A DNA stretch of 64,000 nt, from positions 2,140,001-2,204,000 of the forward strand of contig AP024710.1 in the NCBI GenBank assembly GCA_024363285.1, read 5' to 3'. Position 1 is the first letter of the stretch; each line of letters begins with the position of its first letter. Of this stretch, positions 52,033 to 59,394 are shown piece after piece. The notes beneath the pieces are model-generated. The model had not been told where the DNA came from, ran no database searches, and worked only from the letters and a program-made list of their open reading frames with translations. The translations under genes were made by a program, and so were the position numbers. The stretch is from Leptolinea sp. HRD-7 (GTDB lineage Bacteria > Chloroflexota > Anaerolineae > Anaerolineales > Anaerolineaceae).

Positions 52033-52410
52033 TCAACAACCGGCCATTGTAAGCACAGGTCCAAGGGAAAAATACCAAACGGTGTTGATCACGCCACAAA
52101 TCAGGATGGTCAGCAAAATAACTGGCCATCTTTTATTTTTCATAATGAGGAAGGAAGGCAGCAATGACCCTGTCAATAAGAGCAAAGGCCAGATGACCAC
52201 CACCCAAATGGACCACACAGTCCCTATCGATTCTCCCGAGCATGAATCCGTCATAAATACCGCGCCGTAGCCTCCAACAAAAAACACTACCACACCGATT
52301 CCCAAAAGAAAAACTGAAAGTAATATTGCGGCTACTGTCTTCTTCCGTCCTTTCCCCGGTTCAGGAACTACCTGATTGGGTTTGATAGGCGCAACAGTGT
52401 CATTAATCAT
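52033..52410 (-). CDS. Small integral membrane protein, unknown
   Basis: 125 residues. After a polar, proline-rich N-terminus (about 1-24) come three membrane helices (about 26-48, 68-88 and 93-117). One cysteine lies in the first loop (DSCSGES) and one at the end. No family recognised. Its gene converges on the exporter operon and is not obviously linked to it. Confidence 0.65.
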   Translation of the reverse strand: MINDTVAPIKPNQVVPEPGKGRKKTVAAILLSVFLLGIGVVVFFVGGYGAVFMTDSCSGESIGTVWSIWVVVIWPLLLLTGSLLPSFLIMKNKRWPVILLTILICGVINTVWYFSLGPVLTMAGC

Positions 52411-52571
52411 TGATTATTCTCCGTAGAATTCATGGGATTCGTGTTAAAAAGAAGTTTATAGAGACAAAGGTTAATTTGACAGGGGTTGGATAAGGTTTTG
52501 TCTATCCAGCCTCTTGATTTTCTGCGGATTATTACACATAAAACTCCCCCGGATCGGTTTTAGAAAAACCG

Positions 52572-52577
52572 TATAAT
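52572..52577 (+). promoter_or_regulatory. -10 box before the pentapeptide-repeat gene
   Basis: TATAAT three bases before the ATG at 52580. A transcript starting about 7 bp after this box could not use that ATG, so the next in-frame ATG (52607) is the better start. No clear -35 at 17 bp. Confidence 0.5.
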
Positions 52578-52606
52578 GGATGTCAAACCTTATTCTAGGC
52601 AACCCT

Positions 52607-53257
52607 ATGATCCATCCGCCGCGACTCCCCAAACCTATGCCTACCGGTGACCCCGAACCGCTGGCAGACCATACTCATATCTACCAGGCCATGATGAATG
52701 GGTTGGACTACAACGACCTCAACGCCGGTGGTTTATTTCTGGAACAGGTAAAAGCGCGAAAAGTACAGTTAATGCGGTCACGCCTTCCTGGTTTGAGAAT
52801 TGTCGACTCTTTTTTTGAAATGTGCGAGTTCTCTGGTTCGCAGTGGGAGACCGGATTTTTCCGGCGAGTGGTGTTCAAAGATTGCCGCCTGTTGGGAACC
52901 CAGATGCTGGAAGGTATCTTTGAAGATGTGGAATTTATCAATTGCCAGGCGGAGAGTCTGGCAATGGTTTCAGCCAAATTTAAGAACTGCCTGTTTCACA
53001 AGTGTGTTCTGAAGAAAGCCACATTTGACGGTGCTGACGCTTCGAGAGTAATTTTCAACGAATGTGACTTGATTTCCGCGAATTTCCATCTGGCGAAATT
53101 GAAAGAGACAGATTTCCGTACATCCGATATTGGCGGCTTGCAGGTTGGGGTGACTGAAATGCAGGGCGCGATCATCGCGCCTCATCAGACGCTTCAAGTG
53201 GTTGGTTTGCTGGGTGTGACTGTCAAAGAGATAGAGGATTCGGATCAGGAGACCTGA
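52607..53257 (+). CDS. Pentapeptide-repeat protein
   Basis: 216 residues from ATG 52607. Central and C-terminal parts (about 60-200) carry degenerate A(N/D)LXX repeats forming a right-handed quadrilateral helix: FSGSQW, FRRVVFKDCRLLG, FEDVEFINC, FKNCLFHKCVLKKATFDGA, FNECDLISANFHLAKLKE. The polar N-terminus is proline rich. No function is assigned; some relatives (Qnr, MfpA) protect gyrase, but the present repeats are too degenerate to infer this. It stands alone, upstream of the arsenic cluster. Confidence 0.8.
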   Translation: MIHPPRLPKPMPTGDPEPLADHTHIYQAMMNGLDYNDLNAGGLFLEQVKARKVQLMRSRLPGLRIVDSFFEMCEFSGSQWETGFFRRVVFKDCRLLGTQMLEGIFEDVEFINCQAESLAMVSAKFKNCLFHKCVLKKATFDGADASRVIFNECDLISANFHLAKLKETDFRTSDIGGLQVGVTEMQGAIIAPHQTLQVVGLLGVTVKEIEDSDQET

Positions 53258-53274
53258 TTTTAATTTTTATCTGC

Positions 53275-53321
53275 TGGACAATCCAACGAATTGTTGTAAA
53301 ATATTATTCAAAAAAATGAAT
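53275..53321 (+). promoter_or_regulatory. Promoter and operator of the arsenic regulator
   Basis: -35 TGGACA (53275-53280), 16-bp spacer, -10 TAAAAT (53297-53302), predicted start near 53309, so the message would have almost no leader. ATTCA (53306-53310) and TGAAT (53317-53321) form a dyad across the start codon, a sensible place for ArsR autorepression. Confidence 0.6.
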
Positions 53322-53678
53322 ATTATAGACAAACCTTCCACCAGTGCATTGGAAACACTTTTTAAAGCAATTTCTCATCCAGCCCGGTTGGCTATTTTGG
53401 AAGAATTGCGTAAAGGGGAATTTTGCGTGTGTCACCTTGAAGCATTACTGGGATTCCGCCAGGCGTACGTTAGCCAGCAATTGGCGGTGCTGCGCGATGC
53501 CGGACTGATCATTGACCGGCGTGAAGGATGGAATGTTTATTACCGGGTGGTTGACCCGCGTGTTTATGAATTATTCGACATAGCTTATGCCATAACCGGT
53601 ACGCAACCTGCGGATAATAAACCGGTAAAAGGGTGTTCCTGCCATTATTGCAATAAAGGAAAAGAGAGTACGTGTTGA
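53316..53678 (+). CDS. arsR: ArsR-family arsenic-responsive repressor
   Basis: 120 residues. Winged helix (about 10-90) with the metalloid-sensing CVC motif (C37 and C39) in ECVCHL-type context (FCVCHLE), as in arsenite-sensing ArsR. A second cysteine cluster CSCHYC lies at 107-112. Family knowledge: arsenite binding releases DNA and derepresses efflux. No Shine-Dalgarno precedes the ATG and the predicted leader is only a few nt, so translation may be leaderless. Followed after 72 bp by acr3. The dyad TTCAA-ATC-TTGAA (53686-53698) in that gap may be a further site. Confidence 0.92.
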   Translation: MNIIDKPSTSALETLFKAISHPARLAILEELRKGEFCVCHLEALLGFRQAYVSQQLAVLRDAGLIIDRREGWNVYYRVVDPRVYELFDIAYAITGTQPADNKPVKGCSCHYCNKGKESTC

Positions 53679-53750
53679 TCGCACGTTCAAATCTTGAAAC
53701 GAATTAGTTCTGATATCCTGTAAAACCTATATTTATGCGGAGGAAAAGAA

Positions 53751-54800
53751 ATGAAAGAAGCTCCAACAAAGAAATTGTCATTTATCGACCAATATCTTAC
53801 TTTGTGGATTTTTCTTGCCATGGCCATTGGTGTTTTACTTGGCTACTTGATACCCGGGTTTGAAATATTTATTAATCAATTTCAAGTCGGCACCACAAAC
53901 ATCCCCATTGCCATTGGATTAATCCTCATGATGTATCCACCGCTGGCAAAGGTTCATTATGATGAACTGGGAGATGTTTTTCGTAATTGGAAGATACTGG
54001 GACTTTCATTGGTTCAGAACTGGATTATTGGCCCGATCTTGATGTTCATTCTGGCGATAATTTTTTTGCGCGGATACCCGGAATACATGACAGGTTTGAT
54101 CATGATCGGTCTGGCGCGTTGCATTGCCATGGTAATTGTGTGGAATGAGCTGGCAAAAGGTGACACGGAATATGCCGCTGGACTGGTAGCTTTCAATTCT
54201 ATCTTTCAGGTTCTTTTTTACAGCGTTTATGCTTATGTCTTCATTACCGTTTTGCCCACCTGGCTTGGAATGGAAGGTGTGGCGGTCAATGTAACCATCG
54301 GTGAAATTGCCCGTAGTGTTTTTATTTACCTGGGAATTCCGTTCATCGCCGGTTTCCTGACCCGCCTGTTTCTGGTCAAGGCTAAAGGAAAAGACTGGTA
54401 TTACAGCAAATTCATTCCTAAGATCAGTCCGTTGACGTTGATCGCGCTATTGTTCACGATTGTCGTCATGTTCGGTCTGAAGGGAAATTTGATCGTCACG
54501 ATCCCAATGGATGTTGTGCGGATTGCCATTCCGTTGTTGATCTACTTCCTGGCGATGTTTTTTGTGAGTTTCCTGATGGGAAAAACCCTGGGAGCCGATT
54601 ACAAAAAAACAACCACACTTTCTTTTACGGCAGCCAGCAATAACTTTGAACTGGCAATCGCTGTGGCTGTCGCCGTTTTTGGTATCAATTCCGGCCAGGC
54701 ATTCACTGCGGTGATCGGACCGCTGGTCGAAGTTCCGGTTATGATTGGCCTTGTAAATGTAGCTTTTTGGCTAAAGAAGAAATGGTTCCCGGCGGAATAA
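53751..54800 (+). CDS. acr3: Arsenite efflux permease ACR3
   Basis: 349 residues with ten predicted helices; ACR3 family hallmarks are the conserved cysteine C124 in [13 protein letters not shown], and a C-terminal [16 protein letters not shown] stretch. It extrudes arsenite using the membrane potential. GGAGG lies upstream. The gene is 72 bp after arsR and ends at a terminator shared with the convergent arsC. Confidence 0.95.
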   Translation: MKEAPTKKLSFIDQYLTLWIFLAMAIGVLLGYLIPGFEIFINQFQVGTTNIPIAIGLILMMYPPLAKVHYDELGDVFRNWKILGLSLVQNWIIGPILMFILAIIFLRGYPEYMTGLIMIGLARCIAMVIVWNELAKGDTEYAAGLVAFNSIFQVLFYSVYAYVFITVLPTWLGMEGVAVNVTIGEIARSVFIYLGIPFIAGFLTRLFLVKAKGKDWYYSKFIPKISPLTLIALLFTIVVMFGLKGNLIVTIPMDVVRIAIPLLIYFLAMFFVSFLMGKTLGADYKKTTTLSFTAASNNFELAIAVAVAVFGINSGQAFTAVIGPLVEVPVMIGLVNVAFWLKKKWFPAE

Positions 54801-54810
54801 AGGACCGGGT

Positions 54811-54851
54811 AAGAAAACAGGAGTGGCTTTACCAGTCACTCCTGTTTTCTT
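54811..54851. terminator. Bidirectional terminator between acr3 and arsC
   Basis: Perfect 15-bp stem (AAGAAAACAGGAGTG at 54811-54825 with 54837-54851), 11-nt loop. The A/T-rich outer ends give T-runs on both strands, suitable for the two convergent genes. Confidence 0.88.
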
Positions 54852-55285
54852 TATTTGCTCAGAGAACCGTACCAATCCGTTACTTTTTCTTGTATTTCAT
54901 CTCGTATGGTACGAAAGGCGTTCAGTTTTTCTTCTTCTGAACCTTCTACGGCGGCCGGGTCGTCAAACGGCCAATGAAGCCGCTGTCCCACTCCGGGAAA
55001 GATCGGACACCGTTCTTCCGCCCGGCTGCATACAGTAATCACATACCCGAAATGTAACTTGCCAAGGAATTCAGTCAATCCTTTTGCCTGAGCTTTTGAC
55101 CAATCTATTCCTATTTCACTCAATACTTTAATGGTGAAAGGATTTACTGTTGACGGTTCATGTCCGGCACTATAAACGTCAAATTTGCTGCCGCCTATAT
55201 TTTTGAGGATGGCCTCTGCCATTTGACTTCGGGCAGAATTGCCCGTACAGATAAAAAGAACGCGGGGTTTTTGAATTTGGTCCAT
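54851..55285 (-). CDS. arsC: Arsenate reductase, thioredoxin-coupled (LMW phosphatase fold)
   Basis: 144 residues. P-loop C13-TGNSA-R19 and redox cysteines C86 and C93 (VCSRAEERCP), matching the three-cysteine mechanism of Staphylococcus aureus ArsC (C10, C82, C89). It reduces arsenate to arsenite for export by ACR3. The gene converges on acr3 with its stop at the shared terminator. Upstream the dyad TGAAT-TTT-ATTCA (55343-55355) could be an ArsR site. Confidence 0.95.
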   Translation of the reverse strand: MDQIQKPRVLFICTGNSARSQMAEAILKNIGGSKFDVYSAGHEPSTVNPFTIKVLSEIGIDWSKAQAKGLTEFLGKLHFGYVITVCSRAEERCPIFPGVGQRLHWPFDDPAAVEGSEEEKLNAFRTIRDEIQEKVTDWYGSLSK

Positions 55286-55614
55286 AGCTTGAATAATACC
55301 GAAAATGGATTAATAAACGATTTTCAGATTGTTAAGAAATCGTGAATTTTATTCATCGTGACCTTACTTATTGATTGTTGCGTTTCTTTTTAAACATTTT
55401 TCAAATTTATACAATTTATATAATCTAATTATCACAAAAATGGTAAGATATATTTCATGATCTTTATAAAAACTGAAAAAGGTTTTACAAAGATTTTGCA
55501 CTATATACAGCATATTCGAAGGAGAAGCGGATATAGTACTTTGATAGCTGACATTTCAGTAGATATCTGTATCCGGTGTTTCAGGTTCTCTCAACAAATT
55601 CTATGAGGCTTAAG
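55286..55614. other. Divergent region between arsC and the first B12-binding regulator
   Basis: AT-rich, 329 bp, no gene. It holds TGAAT-TTT-ATTCA (55343-55355) on the arsC side and TATACAA (55408-55414) and TATATACAG (55502-55510) on the regulator side; the last two resemble the CTATACAA sites before the second regulator. Confidence 0.45.
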
Positions 55615-56601
55615 ATGACATCAACATTCGCTGAAGATATTTCCGATGATCCAAAATACACCATTAAGTCTGTATGTGACCAGACTGGAATATTGCCTGT
55701 AACTTTGCGCGCCTGGGAACGCCGACATGAGGTATTAAACCCTCAACGTGGAGATAACCGATACCGTTTATATTCAGAACGCGATGTTGCCACACTACGT
55801 TGGATCAAGAATCGACTTGAATCCGGCATTTCCATCAGCAGCGCGGTGGCGGAATTACGGCAGCTTCAGAAAAATGGCGGACAGTTGGAAGCTGCACCGG
55901 TCATTCCTTTTTCAACACCCAAACCGGTGATGCCGCCTGTTCCGCCGGCTGAAATTGCGCATAAGCTTTACCTGGCTTTGATCGAACACAATGAAGAGGT
56001 GGCCAGCAAGCTGCTGCATGACGCGTATGAAATGTATGACTTGCAAACCTATATTTTGCAAACGCTCATTCCCGCGCTGGTTGAGATCGGAGAAGCCTGG
56101 GCAACCGGTGTCATTCCAGTGGCTACGGAACATTTTGCCAGTGTATACATCCGCGGCAATCTTATGACCATTTTCCAGGCTTACCCGGCGCGAACCAGCG
56201 CGCCGTTCGTACTGGTAGGCTGCGCCCCGACAGAACTGCATGAAATAGGCAGTCTGATGTTTGCTGTTATGTTGCGCAGTGTGGGTTATCGGGTGGAATA
56301 CCTGGGGCCAGATCTTCCACTGGATGATCTGGTGGATTACGCAAAATATGAACATCCGGCGATGGTAATTATGGCAGCCACATCATTGGAATCCGCCGAA
56401 TTGATCGATCACCTGCAGGAAAAACTATCTAAACTGAAGCCGGCTCCCATCCTTGGGTATGGAGGTAGTGCCTTCAACCAGCAGCCAGAATTAATTGATA
56501 GGGTCAAAGGCACATTTCTCGGATACACATTGGATTCTGCCGTAGAGACCGTTGATAGACTTTTGAAGCGGCCTGGAAAGTCAACCAGTGGAAAGAAATA
56601 A
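55615..56601 (+). CDS. CarH/LitR-like MerR regulator with B12-binding domain (1)
   Basis: 328 residues from ATG 55615 (GAGG at 55605-55608; the open frame extends upstream without a better site). MerR HTH at about 15-80 (YTIKSVCDQTGILPVTLRAWERRH). A helical domain contains the CarH signature W162-x9-E172-H173 (AWATGVIPVATEH), where the tryptophan caps adenosylcobalamin. The Rossmann B12 fold follows with E207-x-H209-xx-G212 (ELHEIG), whose histidine is the lower axial ligand. These features predict a DNA-binding tetramer that responds to light or B12, as in CarH. A paralogue is at 58271-59209. Target genes are unknown; nearby genes are candidates. Confidence 0.92.
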   Translation: MTSTFAEDISDDPKYTIKSVCDQTGILPVTLRAWERRHEVLNPQRGDNRYRLYSERDVATLRWIKNRLESGISISSAVAELRQLQKNGGQLEAAPVIPFSTPKPVMPPVPPAEIAHKLYLALIEHNEEVASKLLHDAYEMYDLQTYILQTLIPALVEIGEAWATGVIPVATEHFASVYIRGNLMTIFQAYPARTSAPFVLVGCAPTELHEIGSLMFAVMLRSVGYRVEYLGPDLPLDDLVDYAKYEHPAMVIMAATSLESAELIDHLQEKLSKLKPAPILGYGGSAFNQQPELIDRVKGTFLGYTLDSAVETVDRLLKRPGKSTSGKK

Positions 56602-56613
56602 AACTCGCTTTAG

Positions 56614-57276
56614 TTAGATTAAAATTTTTCGAGAACGTAGAATACCAACAGATACGGCATTACGAAGCAATGCCGTATTTTGTTTATCGGTTATTGAAAT
56701 CTCAAGAGAGGGCACTTTACCCTGCCATTCCGGGTATTTGTTAAGAATACAGTCCTTAATAAATTTGCTGCCATTTGTAATCATTTCATGAGACACTTCG
56801 CGGGAAGCGTCCATATCAAGATGTGTGCCTACCAGTATGTATTGAGTAGACGGGCTGCTAATTTCAAGGGCACGGTTAATCCAGAATTCAAGATCATTAA
56901 AACTGTCGAGTTCTACCAGCTTATACGATAGCAGGATTACATCGATCTGTTTGAACATGAATTGATACATTTTTATGATCTGTTCAAATGATCGACCTCC
57001 GCTAATTCCTTCGTTCTCTTTCTGTCCGGGGGGAACAAGGTATTGTTGGGTAACTTGAAATGCCTGTTCGCGTACTATCAAACGATCGACCACATAGCTG
57101 AATTCCATATTTACCGATTTGCCAATTTTCACCGGTTGACTAAATTGATCGTCCAGAACAGCCGGTAATGTTGACTTCCCAACAGCGCCATTTCCAATCG
57201 GAAGGACATATCCCGTTGCTTTCTTTACTTCCATGTATTGAATTTGAGGTTTATTTTCCGTTTCCATGTCAAACAT
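56614..57276 (-). CDS. Ras-like small GTPase (MglA-type)
   Basis: 220 residues from ATG 57276 (GGTGGA upstream); an earlier ATG at 57330 would overlap the preceding gene by 62 bp. Walker A GNGAVGKST lies near residue 28-36 and the guanine motif reads VGTHLDMD in place of NKxD, so nucleotide preference may be altered. The usual DxxG is not clear: the region contains VPPGQKENEG. Such MglA-like proteins in Chloroflexota and other bacteria are usually paired with a regulatory partner; here the CBS-domain protein directly upstream (8-bp overlap) fills that place. Function unknown. Confidence 0.78.
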   Translation of the reverse strand: MFDMETENKPQIQYMEVKKATGYVLPIGNGAVGKSTLPAVLDDQFSQPVKIGKSVNMEFSYVVDRLIVREQAFQVTQQYLVPPGQKENEGISGGRSFEQIIKMYQFMFKQIDVILLSYKLVELDSFNDLEFWINRALEISSPSTQYILVGTHLDMDASREVSHEMITNGSKFIKDCILNKYPEWQGKVPSLEISITDKQNTALLRNAVSVGILRSRKILI

Positions 57277-58078
57277 AGGTTTCCACCAATCTAGAAGGTC
57301 TGAGTGAGCGAAGCTGCAATTCATTGTCATGATAAACCGGTATTTCGCGGATTTCCTGCCCGCACTTATGTCTCACATAAAGAACATAGGACCGGCTTCC
57401 CATTTTCTCAATGATCTCTACACCCATGGATAATTGTGGATGCGACCGGACAATATCGGCTATAGTGTAGTTGACCGAACTCCCGCAGTGATCGCAAATG
57501 ACGGCAAATGAATTTATCAGTACTCTGGGTTCCTGTAATTGACGGATACCGGTAAATTTTAAAAAACGTTTAATGGCCTCCTCGTTGGTCAATGGCAACC
57601 CGGACAATCTGGTATCCACGTACTGGTTATGCAGGGTTAATAAGATCTGATTTTCCGCCACAAATAGAGACAAAATATCAATAATTCGAAATTCTCCAGT
57701 AAATTTTTGGACAATGATCGGGTCATAAACGGTATGCGAGTCTCGTTTTAAAGCTTCATGAATAGCCATACTGATCCTGGTACTTTCCGGTAAGATCAAA
57801 GGTGTTACTGAAAAACTATTCAGCATGGCTTTGATGGGTTTCCCAAGAAATAACTCCACTCCATATCGTTTCCCTGTCGTTTCAAAAAAAGTTTCTCGTG
57901 AAATCATCCCAATAATGGATGAGTTCTGGAAGATAATGACACCGGGGTTTTTCGGATTTTCTTTAAAAAGCCGCATTACTTGTTCTCCCGGTGTATTTGA
58001 TTCAATCTGGGATGATATGGAGGGTAGATCGCCCAGAGTTGAATCAAGCGAGTAAACAGTCTCTGCAAAGTTCGCCAT
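57269..58078 (-). CDS. CBS-domain protein with zinc-ribbon-like insert
   Basis: About 269 residues from ATG 58078; a TTG at 58099 is also in frame and neither has a strong ribosome site. The N-terminal 140 residues form a CBS pair (NPGVIIFQNSSIIGMISRETFF and VYDPIIVQKFTGEFRIIDIL). The C-terminal part contains CDHC and a later C (HKCGQE), perhaps a zinc site. CBS domains bind adenine nucleotides or S-adenosylmethionine, so this may be a nucleotide-sensing regulator of the GTPase, whose start lies inside its end. The pair is located between the two CarH-like genes. Confidence 0.75.
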   Translation of the reverse strand: MANFAETVYSLDSTLGDLPSISSQIESNTPGEQVMRLFKENPKNPGVIIFQNSSIIGMISRETFFETTGKRYGVELFLGKPIKAMLNSFSVTPLILPESTRISMAIHEALKRDSHTVYDPIIVQKFTGEFRIIDILSLFVAENQILLTLHNQYVDTRLSGLPLTNEEAIKRFLKFTGIRQLQEPRVLINSFAVICDHCGSSVNYTIADIVRSHPQLSMGVEIIEKMGSRSYVLYVRHKCGQEIREIPVYHDNELQLRSLRPSRLVETYV

Positions 58079-58173
58079 AATGATTTCTTGGAAAAACAAT
58101 TTGTATTAGAATACCAAATCACATCTTTCATAAGACAAAGAAGGGGTTAAGGGTTTGTAAATGGATGATTAAC

Positions 58174-58252
58174 CTATACAAACGATTCAATTTGTAGAGA
58201 AAGCTATACAATGCTTCGACAAACCCCGGTATTTACTGTTACTATTGTATAG
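58174..58252 (+). promoter_or_regulatory. Three CTATACAA-type sites before the second B12-binding regulator
   Basis: CTATACAA at 58174-58181 and 58204-58211 on the plus strand, 30 bp apart, and its reverse complement TTGTATAG at 58245-58252. The last lies 19 bp before the start codon. Repeated sites in one or both orientations are typical of CarH/LitR operators; auto-repression is inferred. Confidence 0.6.
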
Positions 58253-58270
58253 AAAGTGTATCCGTAAAAA

Positions 58271-59209
58271 ATGCAAACACTATCTGAAGACGATAAAACA
58301 AAGCCTATTTATAATATCAAAGCCATTTCAAATATGGTTGGCCTTTTGCCTGTGACATTGCGTGCCTGGGAAAGGCGTTATAACTTTCTGAATCCTGTCA
58401 GAGGTAATCAGGGGTATCGGATGTATTCCGAAAATGACCTTCAGACGTTACGCTGGGTTAAGCAGCAGATCGATTCTGGAATGAGTGTCAGTCGCGTTGT
58501 AGAGCACCTCAATGATATGCGCCAAAAAGGTCAGGATCCGGTAACAAACCACAAGAATGGTCTGTCAGAAAATTCCATGGCGTTTGACTCATTATCACGC
58601 CAGTTATTTAACGCAGTAACAAAATTTGATGCCGATTCCGCTAATGAGCTTATGCGGCGTGCATTCTCTATTTACACTGTTGACGAAGTATTAACACGTA
58701 TCGCCAAACCAACCTTAATTGAAATTGGTCTGGCATGGAAACGTGGAGAACTTCCAATAGCCTGTGAACATTTCGCCTCTCAGTTCTTCATGCAACGATT
58801 GATATCTATGTTGTCTACATCCATGCCGCCATCTCAAAAACCGGTGATCATCGCGGCAGGTGCGCCCGGCGAAGAACATCAGATCGGACTGCTGATGATT
58901 GTGGTTATGCTGCGTTGGCGAGGGTGGGATATCCGTTATCTGGGGTCAAATCTTGCATTAGAGAAATTGCCTGAAGCTCTGGCGCCTATCAATCCACGAA
59001 TGTTGCTTTTTTCAGCAACTACAGAGGAAACTGCCCGATCGGTGTTAAAGATAGAACCTGAAATGAAACGATTTGGTGACCGTCAACCGCTGCTGGTTCT
59101 AGGAGGGCAGGGTTTTACTCGAGTGAAAATACCGGCTTCATTAAAAGCCATCTGGTTGGATAACTCTCCCGACGAGACCGTTGCTGCCATCGAAAAGATG
59201 CTGACTTAA
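58271..59209 (+). CDS. CarH/LitR-like MerR regulator with B12-binding domain (2)
   Basis: 312 residues. MerR HTH at about 14-75 (YNIKAISNMVGLLPVTLRAW). CarH motifs are intact: W156-x9-E166-H167 (AWKRGELPIACEH) and E201-x-H203-xx-G206 (EEHQIG). It is a clear paralogue of the protein at 55615-56601. The upstream region holds three CTATACAA-like sites, so it probably controls itself, and possibly its neighbours. A short or absent leader is suggested because no Shine-Dalgarno is visible before the ATG. Confidence 0.92.
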   Translation: MQTLSEDDKTKPIYNIKAISNMVGLLPVTLRAWERRYNFLNPVRGNQGYRMYSENDLQTLRWVKQQIDSGMSVSRVVEHLNDMRQKGQDPVTNHKNGLSENSMAFDSLSRQLFNAVTKFDADSANELMRRAFSIYTVDEVLTRIAKPTLIEIGLAWKRGELPIACEHFASQFFMQRLISMLSTSMPPSQKPVIIAAGAPGEEHQIGLLMIVVMLRWRGWDIRYLGSNLALEKLPEALAPINPRMLLFSATTEETARSVLKIEPEMKRFGDRQPLLVLGGQGFTRVKIPASLKAIWLDNSPDETVAAIEKMLT

Positions 59210-59394
59210 AAGCGAATTCTTAAACCCAAAAAAAACCAGCCTTTACGCTAACAATGGATTGCCCATTCATATCCATACCGCGGCAAACATATATGTATTG
59301 ACAGTCTCTGCAACTTGCGAAAAAGAAAGCGGCGGATGTCAGAAAAAAGATCATCCACCGCTAAATCCATTCGATGTTTCAGGATTACTAAAGG

